Below, one piece after another: positions 1 through 8,721 of a stretch of DNA of 64,000 nt. The first letter of the stretch is position 1, and every line of letters begins with the position of its first letter. The notes beneath the pieces are model-generated. The model did not search any database. It had not been told where the DNA came from and saw nothing but the letters and a program-made list of their open reading frames with translations. Source of the stretch: Methyloterricola oryzae (GTDB lineage Bacteria; Pseudomonadota; Gammaproteobacteria; Methylococcales; Methylococcaceae); NCBI RefSeq assembly GCF_000934725.1, contig NZ_JYNS01000018.1, forward strand, positions 1 to 64,000. Reading direction: 5' to 3'. The position numbers and the translations under genes were made by a program.

Positions 1-260
1 CCGCAATTGGCTATTCGCCGGAAGTCTGCGTGCCGGTCAGCGCGCGGCTGCCATCATGAGCCTGATCCAGTCGGCGAAACTCAATGGTCACGACCCCTAC
101 GTCTATTTGAAAGACGTGCTCACGCGACTTCCGACGCAACCCGCCCATCGGATTCATGAACTTCTGCCGCATCGCTGGCAGCTTGAAACCACTCCCGCTT
201 AGTTCCTCCAAGCGCGATCCGATTCCGGATTGCGTCAACATGGGATCGCCACGCGCTTAC
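1..260 (+). mobile_element. Right end of an IS66-family element
   Basis: This stretch holds the transposase tail (2-202) and a short non-coding end. The terminus at about 240-260 reads, on the opposite strand, GTAAGCGCGTGGCGATCC, matching the GTAAGCG start typical of IS66 terminal repeats. Sequence homologous to the neighbouring glycosyltransferase starts directly at 261. IS66 elements usually duplicate 8 bp of target, so TTTCAATC (261-268) should also flank the left end outside the window. Confidence 0.8.
2..202 (+). CDS. IS66-family transposase, C-terminal end (partial)
   Basis: The reading frame is open from base 2 to a TAG at 200-202 and gives 66 residues. It reads NWLFAGSLRAGQRAA, then SLIQSAKLNGHDPY, then LKDVLTRLPT, which is the conserved C-terminal tail of IS66 TnpC transposases, the DDE enzyme that moves the element. 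The rest of the gene lies left of the window. The tail is followed 38 nt later by the terminal repeat of the element and then by glycosyltransferase sequence, so the IS is inserted in that gene. Family assignment is strong; whether the complete element is active cannot be judged here. Confidence 0.9.
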   Translation, partial: RNWLFAGSLRAGQRAAAIMSLIQSAKLNGHDPYVYLKDVLTRLPTQPAHRIHELLPHRWQLETTPA

Positions 261-1033
261 TTTCAATCTATGACGCTAGCATATTTTCTCTAGCTGCATT
301 CGCGCAGACACTGCCGCATCCGCAGTACTTGATTCCGCCAAGCATTGACCCGTTGGCGGACAAAAACATCGAATTGCCAAAAGACGAAGTTGAAAAGGTC
401 TATGAAGAATTCAAGCTTGATCGCGTGCGGCCCATTCTTTTACAAGTTTCTCGGTTTGATCGCTTCAAGGATCCAATCGGTGTAATACGCGCTTATCGCA
501 TGGCGAAGCAATCTAACCATAGCTTGCAACTGGTGCTGGCTGGAGGTAGTGCCGACGACGACCCAGAAGGGGAGGCAGTACTTCGGGAAGTTCAAGCCGA
601 GACCGCGGGTGACCCAGACATGCATGTACTTTTGTTGCCCCCGGACGCACACCTTACCATCAATGCGCTACAGCGGGCTGCTGACGTTGTTATGCAAAAA
701 TCACTCAAGGAAGGTTTTGGGCTGACGGTGACAGAAGCTATGTGGAAAGGAAAGCCCGTGATTGGCGGTGATGTAGGGGGTATACGCCTGCAGATTGTAA
801 ATCACCATACCGGCTTTCTCGTAAAAACGCCTGAAGGCGCGGCCCTGCGAATCCGTTATCTGTTAGCGCGAGAAGACAAGCTCCGCGAGCTTGGCGCAAA
901 AGCCAAGGCCTTTGTTCAGGAAAACTTCTTGATTACACGCCAACTCCGAGAACATCTGACTTTAATGCTAGCCCTTCTGAACGCCGGCCAGGATCGCATC
1001 AATTTGTCCAACGGTAATAGCGGCGTTAGCTGA
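261..1033 (+). pseudogene. GT4 glycosyltransferase (trehalose synthase-like), N-terminus removed by IS66
   Basis: About 256 residues remain, starting SIYDASIFS at 263. They form the C-terminal Rossmann half of a GT4 glycosyltransferase resembling TreT-type trehalose synthases: VSRFDRFKDP, LAGGSADDDPEG, VLLLPPDAH, then KEGFGLTVTEAMWKGKPV carrying the E-x7-E nucleotide-sugar site, then GGDVGGI. The N-terminal, acceptor-binding half is missing, because the frame runs straight into the IS66 end at 260. A TTG at 230 keeps the frame open but lies inside IS sequence. The gene ends 1 nt before treZ, so it was the promoter-proximal cistron of a trehalose operon. It is almost certainly inactive. Downstream treZY may now depend on an IS-borne promoter; that is inference. 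Confidence 0.85.
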
Positions 1034-1034
1034 C

Positions 1035-2882
1035 ATGAATCCAATCAGCTGGCACTCGATGCCGTTCGGTGCAGACGTACAAGCGGATAAGAAAGTGCGA
1101 TTTCGGCTGTTGGCCCCGAAAGCCAATTCCGTGGACGTCTCTCTGAACGTCTGTGGCGAAAGGCAGATTCTTGCGATGACTGCGCTTGAGGATGGATGGT
1201 TTGAGGCAACTACGGACCAAGCGGCACCCGGGGATACGTATTCATACCGAATTAACGGTGAAATTTTTGTGCCCGACCCCGCTTCGCGATTTCAAAGTGA
1301 TGAAGTACATGGTTGCAGCCAGATCGTCGACCCTAAATCATTCTTCTGGTCAGATGTTGACTGGTACGGGCGCCCATGGGAGGACTCCGTCATCTACGAA
1401 TTGCACATCGGGTGTTTCACTCCTGAAGGAAGCTTTGAGGCTGCAAGTGCCAAGTTGAAATATCTCGCAGAACTGGGCGTCACTGCCGTGCAACTCATGC
1501 CGGTTGCCCAATTTCCAGGTCGTTGGAACTGGGGATATGATGGTGTCCTCCCGTTTGCAGTTGAGGCCCGCTATGGTACTCACGATGACCTCAAACGGTT
1601 GATTCAAGCTGCCCATGAACTCCAGCTGATGGTGTTCATCGACGTTGTCTACAATCACTTCGGACCGGAAGGAAACTATCTCCATACTTACGCGCCTTCG
1701 TTTTTCACGGACCGCCATAAGACGCCTTGGGGCGATGGCATAAATTTCGACGGAGCAGGCAGCCATTGGGTCCGGCAATTCTTTATCCATAACGCACTTT
1801 ATTGGATTGAGGAGTATCACGTGGATGGATTACGCCTAGATGCCGTCCACGCAATTCTTGATAACTCTATGCCTAGCTTTCTAGAAGAACTCGCAGATAC
1901 CATCCAGCAGACTGCTGGCTTTGAACGCCAAATCCACCTTGTGTTGGAAAATGATGCCAATAGTGCACGCTATCTTGCTCGCGACTCAAAAGGTCGTGTC
2001 GTGCGATTCGCCGCGCAGTGGAATGACGACTTCCACCATGCTTTTCATGTTTTGCTTACCGGTGAGACTAACGGCTACTACTGCGACTACACCGATGACC
2101 CGGTTGGTTTGGTGGGGCGATGCCTGACCGAAGGCTTTGCCTATCAGGGCCAGGCATCTACCTATCGGAACGGCGTGCTGCGCGGCGAACCCAGCCGCCA
2201 ATTACCCCCAACGGCGTTTGTGAACTTTTTGCAAAACCATGATCAGATCGGCAATCGGGCATTAGGTGAGCGTATCACAGCGCTTGCAGAGCCTGACGCG
2301 ATTCGTGCTGCAGCGGCCATTTTGCTGGTCGCGCCATCGCCACCGTTGATCTTCATGGGAGAGGAATGGGGTAGCCGAGACCCCTTCGTATATTTCTGCG
2401 ATTTCGAGCCCGACCTAATGGAGCGGGTATGTGCGGGGCGACGTCAGGAGTTTGGTCTGTTTTCGGAATCAGCGGATGCTTCCTCCGGCATAGCTATTCC
2501 CGATCCTTCTGATAGCTTTGAATCGTGCTGTCTGAATTGGGAACTGGCTTTAGCGCCAGAGGCTGGTCGTTGGCGGAACTGGTACACCGAACTATTGGCC
2601 CTGCGGTCTCGTGAAATTGTGCCCCGGCTCAGAGGTGTGTGTGGGGACATGGCCACTTTCGCCCGCTGGGGAGTTTCGGGGCTCCACATGAGCTGGAAAC
2701 TCGGTGATGGTTCCGTGCTGAGCATGCTCACTAATCTTGGGAACGATATTGTGGCCACTTCCAATTTGCCAGAAGGGCGTTTTCTATACATGTTTCCTTC
2801 CAATTTAGACCTTGCCCAATCGCCTTTCAACTTTCCGGCGTGGTCAGTAGTATGGTTCCTGGCTGAGCAGGCGCCTTCATGA
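1035..2882 (+). CDS. treZ: Malto-oligosyltrehalose trehalohydrolase
   Basis: A 615-residue GH13 enzyme that cuts the alpha-1,4 bond next to the terminal trehalosyl unit made by TreY, releasing trehalose in the cytoplasm. An N-terminal carbohydrate-binding (CBM48-like) domain occupies about residues 10-100 (FGADVQADKKVRFRLLAP). The barrel shows the usual motifs: DVVYNHFGPEG near residue 203, DGLRLDAVHA near 263 with the nucleophile Asp, LENDAN near 304 with the acid Glu, and LQNHDQIGNRA near 400. The length is normal. ATG 1035 follows the glycosyltransferase stop by 1 nt, and the end overlaps treY by ATGA, so translation is probably coupled. The local sequence is visibly more A+T-rich than the second half of the window. 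Confidence 0.95.
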   Translation: MNPISWHSMPFGADVQADKKVRFRLLAPKANSVDVSLNVCGERQILAMTALEDGWFEATTDQAAPGDTYSYRINGEIFVPDPASRFQSDEVHGCSQIVDPKSFFWSDVDWYGRPWEDSVIYELHIGCFTPEGSFEAASAKLKYLAELGVTAVQLMPVAQFPGRWNWGYDGVLPFAVEARYGTHDDLKRLIQAAHELQLMVFIDVVYNHFGPEGNYLHTYAPSFFTDRHKTPWGDGINFDGAGSHWVRQFFIHNALYWIEEYHVDGLRLDAVHAILDNSMPSFLEELADTIQQTAGFERQIHLVLENDANSARYLARDSKGRVVRFAAQWNDDFHHAFHVLLTGETNGYYCDYTDDPVGLVGRCLTEGFAYQGQASTYRNGVLRGEPSRQLPPTAFVNFLQNHDQIGNRALGERITALAEPDAIRAAAAILLVAPSPPLIFMGEEWGSRDPFVYFCDFEPDLMERVCAGRRQEFGLFSESADASSGIAIPDPSDSFESCCLNWELALAPEAGRWRNWYTELLALRSREIVPRLRGVCGDMATFARWGVSGLHMSWKLGDGSVLSMLTNLGNDIVATSNLPEGRFLYMFPSNLDLAQSPFNFPAWSVVWFLAEQAPS

Positions 2883-5776
2883 ATGATGAACCCTTTCCAC
2901 GCGCTACGTATCGACTTCAGTTTAACCACGAGTTCACTTTCGCTCATGCAGTACGCGTAGTACCTTACTTGCATGCACTGGGAATAAGCCATGTATATGC
3001 CTCACCCTGCCTAAAAGCACGTAGAGGTAGTGTCCATGGCTACGATATTGTCGACCATAATGCATTTAATCCTGAAGTAGGCGGGCGAGAAGACTTCGAA
3101 CGCTTTGTCGATATGCTGCATGCCCATGGTATGGGGTTGATCCTTGATATCGTGCCAAATCATATGGGTATCGCTCAAAACCAAAATGCTTGGTGGCAGG
3201 ATGTGCTAGAAAACGGCAGGGCATCACTGTATAGCGAATATTTCGATATTGATTGGCACCCCGCGCGCGAAACACTGCGAAGCAAGGTACACCTACCGGT
3301 ATTGGGTGATCACTATGGGAGATTGTTAGAACAAGGCGAATTACATCTGACGTTTGACGGCGACCGGGGAGAGTTCGCCGTTCGTTATTGGGAGCAACAG
3401 TGCCCCATTGATCCAGAAACCTACCCTGAACTCTTGGCGCGGGACCTTGAGAGTCTCGCGAGTTTGACTGCGGACGAAAACCATACCATGACCGAGTGGC
3501 ATGCCCTGATTGCCGATTTCGAGCAACTCAGAAACTTGCGTAACTGTCCAATGGAACGCAGTCGGGTAGCGGCGGGATGTAAGCAACGGTTGGCGGGCCT
3601 ATACGATCGGTCACCAACAATTCAGGCTTACATGAAATGTCAGTTGGAGGAAATAAACGGCCGACAGGGTGAACCGGAGTCTTTCAAGGAACTGCATGAC
3701 TTGTTGGAGCGACAGTCTTTCCGTCTTGCCTATTGGCGTGTAGCCTCGGATGAAATCAACTACCGACGTTTTTTCGATATCAACGAGCTGGTTGGACTCC
3801 GCCAGGAGAACCCGACCGTTTTCGAAGGCACGCATCGACTTGTTCTAGCCTTGATCGCTGATGGTAGCGTCAACGGCCTGCGCATTGATCATCCCGATGG
3901 GTTACACGATCCTGCGAGTTATCTGAAGCACTTACAGCAAGAAGCCCGGCGCTTTTGCGCTAACTCACGGACGCTGGATCAGGGTGAAAAGTGTGTCTAT
4001 GTTGTCGCGGAGAAGATATTAGCGGGCTACGAGCACCTGCAAGAAGACTGGCCGGTAGACGGTACCACCGGGTATGAGTTTTCCAACCATGTCAACGGCT
4101 TGTTTGTCTATGGACCATCTGAGCGTGATTTGACACGAACTTACGCCCATTTCATCGGCCAACATGTTGCCTTCGACGAATTGCTTTATCAGCAAAAGCG
4201 GCAAGTAATCCGAACCCAGATGTCAAGCGACCTCGCTATGCTCTCAAAAAGGCTAGATTCAATAGCCCAAATGGATCTGCATACACGGGACTACACACAA
4301 AACAGCCTACGTGACGCATTGGTGGAAGTAGTCGCTCGATTTCCAGTCTATCGAACTTATATCACTCAGAATGGGGCGGGTGAGGACGACGTGCGATTCA
4401 TTGACTGGGCTGTTGCGCAGGCAAAGCGTCGCTGCTCAGCCTCCGTTGAAAACACTGTGTTTGACTTTCTGCGGGATATCCTCTTACTCCGAAATCTAGA
4501 TGGCAAAACTGCCGAATATCGTGGAAAAGTCGTTCAATTTACGATGCGCTTCCAACAGTACACCGCTCCAGTGATGGCCAAATCTTTGGAAGACACTACG
4601 TTTTACATATATAACCGGCTTGTTTCTCTGAACGAAGTAGCCGGTGATCCACGACATTTCGGTGTCAGTCCCGCGGCGTTTCATTATGCGAATCAGCAGC
4701 GGCTCCGGCGCTGGCCTGGATCAATGATCAACACCACAACACATGACAGCAAACGGAGCGAAGATGTCCGGGCCAGGATCAATGTCATTTCCGAGATTGC
4801 TAACCAATGGAAAAAGCAGGTCGCACTGTGGTCTCGATTAAATCGCCGAAAGAAGCAGCGTGTCGAAGGCGAATGGTTGCCCTCGCGGAACGACGAATAT
4901 TTGCTGTATCAGACTCTTTTGGGCGCATGGCCACTAGAACCGACGGATGATCAAGGGCGAATGCTGTTTAAACAGCGAATTGAAGCTTATATGTTGAAGG
5001 CTGTCAGAGAATCTAAAGTAAAATCTTCTTGGTTGAATCCTGACAAAACATATGAGGTCGCACTCAAGATATTTATAGACAAGTTGCTTGACCGAGATGC
5101 CGGCAAAACCTTTCTGAATTCTTTCCTACCATTCCAGAATCAGGTCGCGCGATGGGGGCTATTTAATAGTTTGTCTCAAACACTTTTGAAATTGACTTCA
5201 CCGGGAGCGCCGGATATTTATCAGGGCACGGAGTCGTGGAGGTTTCTCCTTGTCGATCCAGATAATCGACAGTTAGTTGATTTTGAACAGCTAGCCAGGC
5301 GCATGGAGCAATTGGAACAATGTGAGGGGCGCAATTTAACAAGGACACTGCGATTTTTCCTGGATAATTTGGAAAGCGGCCTAGCCAAACTTTACCTAAT
5401 TCGTAAGGTATTGGAATTTAGGAGGCGTCATCCTGATATTTTTGCGTTGGGGGAATATCTTCCATTGGACCCAGAAGGCGAAAGATCACCTCACCTCTGT
5501 GCGTTTGCCCGGCGCCACGGTGACTGCGTTATAATAATCATTGCAAGTCGATGGTTTGCCAGTCTTACCGAGGAACCATCTGAACTGCCAATAGGAATGG
5601 AAGTTTGGAAAACCACGCGCCTAGCGCTGCCGGATTATTTGGGTTCCTTGCGCTTCGTTGAAGTGCTTAGTGGAACTCACGTCAAATCAGTCCACCAGGA
5701 AAGTGGGGTTTGGTTGCAGGTCGGTCACGCACTCAAGCATTTTCCAGTGGCCCTTTTACAGTCCAGACTGCACTAA
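2879..5776 (+). CDS. treY: Malto-oligosyltrehalose synthase
   Basis: A 965-residue GH13 enzyme that turns the reducing-end alpha-1,4 bond of a maltodextrin into an alpha,alpha-1,1 bond, giving the substrate of TreZ. Visible motifs are YRLQFNHEFTF at the N-terminus, SPCLKARRGSVHGYD, DIVPNHMG near residue 91, GLRIDHPDGL near 334 (nucleophile Asp), VAEKIL near 380, THDSKRSEDVRAR near 622 and SPGAPDIYQGTE near 780. Length and order are normal for TreY. The start overlaps the treZ stop. An IS5-like fragment starts immediately after the stop. The pair TreY-TreZ makes trehalose from glycogen, usually for osmotic or desiccation protection. Confidence 0.95.
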   Translation: MNDEPFPRATYRLQFNHEFTFAHAVRVVPYLHALGISHVYASPCLKARRGSVHGYDIVDHNAFNPEVGGREDFERFVDMLHAHGMGLILDIVPNHMGIAQNQNAWWQDVLENGRASLYSEYFDIDWHPARETLRSKVHLPVLGDHYGRLLEQGELHLTFDGDRGEFAVRYWEQQCPIDPETYPELLARDLESLASLTADENHTMTEWHALIADFEQLRNLRNCPMERSRVAAGCKQRLAGLYDRSPTIQAYMKCQLEEINGRQGEPESFKELHDLLERQSFRLAYWRVASDEINYRRFFDINELVGLRQENPTVFEGTHRLVLALIADGSVNGLRIDHPDGLHDPASYLKHLQQEARRFCANSRTLDQGEKCVYVVAEKILAGYEHLQEDWPVDGTTGYEFSNHVNGLFVYGPSERDLTRTYAHFIGQHVAFDELLYQQKRQVIRTQMSSDLAMLSKRLDSIAQMDLHTRDYTQNSLRDALVEVVARFPVYRTYITQNGAGEDDVRFIDWAVAQAKRRCSASVENTVFDFLRDILLLRNLDGKTAEYRGKVVQFTMRFQQYTAPVMAKSLEDTTFYIYNRLVSLNEVAGDPRHFGVSPAAFHYANQQRLRRWPGSMINTTTHDSKRSEDVRARINVISEIANQWKKQVALWSRLNRRKKQRVEGEWLPSRNDEYLLYQTLLGAWPLEPTDDQGRMLFKQRIEAYMLKAVRESKVKSSWLNPDKTYEVALKIFIDKLLDRDAGKTFLNSFLPFQNQVARWGLFNSLSQTLLKLTSPGAPDIYQGTESWRFLLVDPDNRQLVDFEQLARRMEQLEQCEGRNLTRTLRFFLDNLESGLAKLYLIRKVLEFRRRHPDIFALGEYLPLDPEGERSPHLCAFARRHGDCVIIIIASRWFASLTEEPSELPIGMEVWKTTRLALPDYLGSLRFVEVLSGTHVKSVHQESGVWLQVGHALKHFPVALLQSRLH

Positions 5777-5981
5777 GGAAACACCGATTTAATCGCTCCG
5801 GTACGAGCCTTAACCCAGCAAAATAGCCGCACAACAAGCCTTCCTGACGATCCATTCGATGATCCAGCAGACCAGCCTTCTTGACCTGGCCCCTCAGTCC
5901 AAGAGGCGCCTCACGCGCCGCCAGCCGTTTCTGGCTGAGATGGAACGCGTGGTGCCTTGGACTGAACTGGTGGCGTTACTT
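5777..5981 (+). mobile_element. Remnant of an IS5-type element (transposase N-terminus)
   Basis: From ATG 5859 the frame reads MIQQTSLLDL, then KRRLTRRQPFLAEMERVVPW, then TELVALL. This is the start of IS5-family transposases (QPFLAEMERVVPW is diagnostic). Homology stops near 5978, where the BON gene on the other strand begins, so only about 40 residues survive. The sequence AAGGAAACACCGAT directly behind treY (5775-5788) may be the element's outer end. The same 14 nt recur at 15420-15433. The element is dead. Confidence 0.75.
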
Positions 5982-6290
5982 AAGTCGCATGTCGTTCTTC
6001 ACAGACTTTACTCCCGTAACTTTGGACGCTACTTCAGTCGCCTTTTTTATCGACTCTCGTGAGCTAACAAAGCCGCTCAGTTGGACTGCGCCTTTAAAAG
6101 TTTCAACATTGATTTCAGCCGAACTCAGCATCGGCTCATGCAATATGGCCGCCTTGACTTTGGTTGTAATTACCGTATCGTCAAAGTATTCACCAGTGCC
6201 TTCTTGCTTTTGTGTTGGTGCGCAACCTTGTGTTGACAAAAGTGACAACGAAAAGAAAAAGGCTGCTATATACGGAGCTGAGTTTCTCAT
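5976..6290 (-). CDS. BON-domain lipoprotein (OsmY-like)
   Basis: 104 residues. Residues 1-23 form a lipoprotein signal ending in the lipobox LSTQGC, so the mature protein should be anchored in the envelope. The rest is a single BON domain (DDTVITTKVKAAILHEP, then INVETFKGAVQLSGFVSS, then GVKSVKNDMRL), the phospholipid-binding fold of OsmY and related proteins induced by osmotic stress. The start ATG is preceded by AGGGGA at a good distance. The C-terminus ends at the usual BON boundary although the DNA next to it is an IS remnant, so the gene seems intact or has lost at most a few residues. Confidence 0.85.
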   Translation of the reverse strand: MRNSAPYIAAFFFSLSLLSTQGCAPTQKQEGTGEYFDDTVITTKVKAAILHEPMLSSAEINVETFKGAVQLSGFVSSRESIKKATEVASKVTGVKSVKNDMRLK

Positions 6291-6624
6291 GGCAAGTCCC
6301 CTACCGCGAAGCGGAAAGTCATTCTTGAATGCATTTCCTTCTTAGTTTCACCGACAGTGGTTGCGTAATTCATGATATGCCCTTCTATGGATAAGGCCCG
6401 CAAACTGTTAAATAATACTCATATTTCTAATTACAAGTTAACAAAATCTGTAAATTATCGAAGAGCAATAAACGCGACAAAAAACTAGTCAGCTCCAAGC
6501 CAAGCCGTGAGTTAATTAACAGTAGTGTACCAGCAGCAAACAACATATCACATTTATTCGTGCTTCCTCACTTGTCGAAAAAACCCTCCAGTGAACGGCG
6601 CATGCGTGATGCTTTAATTAACGT
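6291..6624. other. A+T-rich intergenic region
   Basis: I see no gene here. The sequence is clearly A+T-rich and probably carries the leftward promoter of the BON gene. No credible terminator or repeat stands out. Confidence 0.4.
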
Positions 6625-6885
6625 TTACTCTTTACTTCTTTGAGCCCAGAGCTTGCACCATGCGTTTGGGCTAATAGTGCCATCGACCACATTACAACTG
6701 CTGGGAGGCCTGAAATGCATACAGTTCGCACAAGCTTGACTTCCTTTCGGTTGTCCCTGATATTCTGCTTGGACTTGACTAAGCTTAGCTTCATCGCTGT
6801 AAACCAGCCGGGAAAGGCATGCTGCACAGCCTGTCGCGAGCAAGTTAATTAGAGCATCTCTGCGTGAATATCGACTTTGTAACAT
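6625..6885 (-). CDS. High-potential iron-sulfur protein (HiPIP)
   Basis: 86 residues. The [4Fe-4S] ligands Cys52, Cys55, Cys64 and Cys77 sit in CANCMHF, PSSCNVVDG and NAWCKLW, the classic HiPIP spacing. Residues 7-23 (SRRDALINLLATGCAA) look like a twin-arginine signal, as expected for a protein exported with its cluster. HiPIPs carry electrons in the periplasm between a bc1 complex or other donor and an oxidase or reaction centre; no partner is encoded nearby. An upstream in-frame ATG at 6906 exists, but the ATG at 6885 has GGAGGG 8 nt ahead, so I chose it. Confidence 0.9.
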   Translation of the reverse strand: MLQSRYSRRDALINLLATGCAACLSRLVYSDEAKLSQVQAEYQGQPKGSQACANCMHFRPPSSCNVVDGTISPNAWCKLWAQRSKE

Positions 6886-6955
6886 GGCAAATACCCTCCT
6901 TTCCATCTCAAAAGAGCCATGCGCTTCCTGACGCTTCCGCTTGAGCTACCTATGG

Positions 6956-7243
6956 CTAATTGAATTTTGATTGTGCTTTTTCTACGCTGGATCTGAGTTC
7001 ATTCCACGCATTTTCCATCCCTGGCTTGAGTTCATCCCAAGCTTCCTCGCCACTTTGCTTCAGCACTTGTAGCTTGGTTTGCGCTGCAGCATGCTGAGAA
7101 CGTAATGTTTCGATCAATTCGCTACACTCCGATTTCGTTTCTGCAGTTGCTTTGTCCGCCTTGTTCTTTAACTCTTCAATACTTTTAGCCCAAGACTTGA
7201 ACTGAAACTCCAATTTTTCGATATATTCGTCTCTTGTGGCCAT
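6956..7243 (-). CDS. Small coiled-coil protein of unknown function
   Basis: 95 residues, almost entirely charged and helical (ATRDEYIEKLEFQFKSWAKS, then KNKADKATAETKSECSELIE), with no signal peptide or membrane segment. It resembles small soluble coiled-coil proteins found in many proteobacterial stress clusters, but I cannot assign a function. ATG 7243 has AAAGGAG well placed; an earlier ATG at 7261 overlaps this site and is less likely. It lies between the HiPIP and RlpA-like genes, all on the minus strand but separately spaced. Confidence 0.7.
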   Translation of the reverse strand: MATRDEYIEKLEFQFKSWAKSIEELKNKADKATAETKSECSELIETLRSQHAAAQTKLQVLKQSGEEAWDELKPGMENAWNELRSSVEKAQSKFN

Positions 7244-7686
7244 GAAATGTTCTCCTTTCACCTAATTGGATTGGCCCGCCCGATGGTCAGGCCATGTTTT
7301 CCAGGGTGCAATATATCTGCGTCAGCGATAGAGCACCCCAATTTGATATGGTAAGTCCCTAACTGCTATAATAGAGATCTGTATAAAACACTTCATTTTA
7401 TTGTGCGTCTATTCGTATGATTGCTGCCCGCGGAAATTCTTCTAGGGAATCGCAGATTAGATAAGAATTTTATCTGCATAGCGCAACAACGCATTGATTA
7501 CACTAAGCACCCGTTACCTGGAATTGAAGCAATCGGAATTTTTCTGGCTTTAATAGGTTTTTATCAAAAGTATCAGGTTTTTAGGGGCATGCAGAGCTAT
7601 TGGTTGATACGTATTCTTTAGCGTAAAAGGAACTCCTTGCTCCCTTGATGGTTGAGCCACTACGTTCTAGCTAGATATTTACCTTT
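7244..7686. other. Gene-poor gap upstream of the coiled-coil gene
   Basis: No convincing gene. A 66-codon frame at 7421-7621 lacks a ribosome site and family resemblance, so it is not annotated. The right end is the 3' side of the RlpA-like gene. Confidence 0.4.
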
Positions 7687-8199
7687 TCATTGGGCTGAAT
7701 TCTTTCCGCTGATTTTAGAATCTGCGCACGAAACTGTTCCCTCAACTTTCTTTCCAGGTACATCATCGGCTTCGATCCGAACTTTAGCCTTCCCTTTTTC
7801 TTTTATTCCGAGCTTCTTGGCTGCTTTACTCGATAAGTCGATGGCGCGATTACCGACGTATGGGCCGCGGTCATTGATTTCGACTTCGACCGATTTACCA
7901 CTCCTAAGGTCGGTTACATCCACTTCGGTTCCCAACGGGAGGGTACGATGCGCTGCCGTCAATTCGTCTTGGTCGAAGGTGTCACCGCTGGCAGTTGCCT
8001 TTCCATCGAATCCGGGGCCATACCAGGAGGCTATTCCCACTTGGCGGCAGTCTGGCGAACCTTGGGTATGACTGGAGGGTGAACGTGCTTTTGACTTTCG
8101 GTGGCGCTCAGTATCGACCTCGGGTGCGCAGGCCTGCAGCAATAGCAAAGCTGTTAGGGCCAAATGGAGCTGTCGTCTGAATGGCCTGGCAGCACCCAT
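7687..8199 (-). CDS. RlpA-like double-psi beta-barrel lipoprotein
   Basis: 170 residues. The signal peptide ends in the lipobox LLLQAC (Cys at about 23), followed by a short charged linker and a DPBB domain: GIASWYGPGFDGKATASGD, then LTAAHRTLPLGTEVDVTD, then EINDRGPYVGNRAIDLS. The Glu/Asp-bearing motifs match RlpA, the septal lytic transglycosylase that cleaves peptidoglycan strands lacking stem peptides. The C-terminal SPOR domain of classical RlpA is absent, so septal targeting may differ. AGAGG precedes the start. It stands alone, with gaps on both sides. Confidence 0.85.
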   Translation of the reverse strand: MGAARPFRRQLHLALTALLLLQACAPEVDTERHRKSKARSPSSHTQGSPDCRQVGIASWYGPGFDGKATASGDTFDQDELTAAHRTLPLGTEVDVTDLRSGKSVEVEINDRGPYVGNRAIDLSSKAAKKLGIKEKGKAKVRIEADDVPGKKVEGTVSCADSKISGKNSAQ

Positions 8200-8544
8200 A
8201 GGTAACCTCTGTCATTCTATAGTTCCTGTCCAAGCGTTGTACTTGAATCCAGCATAGCGGTGCGGCTTATCAGTAAGCAGTGTTGATGCAAGTGCTAACG
8301 CCATGCTGTCGGCTTCAAAGTGACTATAGGCTCGGTGTATCAGTTAAGGAAACTTCAGAACGCTAGTAGAACACAAACTGGATTAGGCCTTCCCTTTTGA
8401 GACGTGCTTGATGCGAGCTAATTCGTAACTTTCAATTCATTTTGTGGACAGACAGCCGAAATAGAAAGCACTTTCTAATGGAATCTAACAGGGCATGAAT
8501 TCGGGCTCGTCCGGAAGGGTATATTTGCCGACTATGTGCTTCCC

Positions 8545-8721
8545 CTATCTGGTGCCCTGGACCTGTTGACGCATCACCTCAATAAGATGCTGATCCAATT
8601 GCGACCGCGATTCTTGCCAGGATGCATATGGTCCAAGAACCCCCTCACTGGTCCTAACAAACCACTGTCTTAACCCTGCTCGATCTACGACCCTCCAAAA
8701 GATGCGTTCCTCCTCAATCAT
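8545..8721 (-). CDS. Small protein of 58 residues (DUF6316-like)
   Basis: The frame reads MIEEERIFWRVVDRAG, then WFVRTSEGVLGPYASWQ, then QLDQHLIEVMRQQ and stops at 8545. The centre, a W-[YF]-x-R-T-x-E-G-x-x-G-P-[FY] pattern followed by a helix, resembles small proteins I know as DUF6316. AAGGGG lies about 9 nt before ATG 8721. There is no signal or membrane segment. Function unknown. It stands isolated in a 1.6-kb gap, and its coherent protein pattern is the main reason to accept it. Confidence 0.6.
   Translation of the reverse strand: MIEEERIFWRVVDRAGLRQWFVRTSEGVLGPYASWQESRSQLDQHLIEVMRQQVQGTR

Noticed and set aside
7421-7621. 66-codon frame on the plus strand
   Set aside because: No ribosome site and no recognisable pattern.
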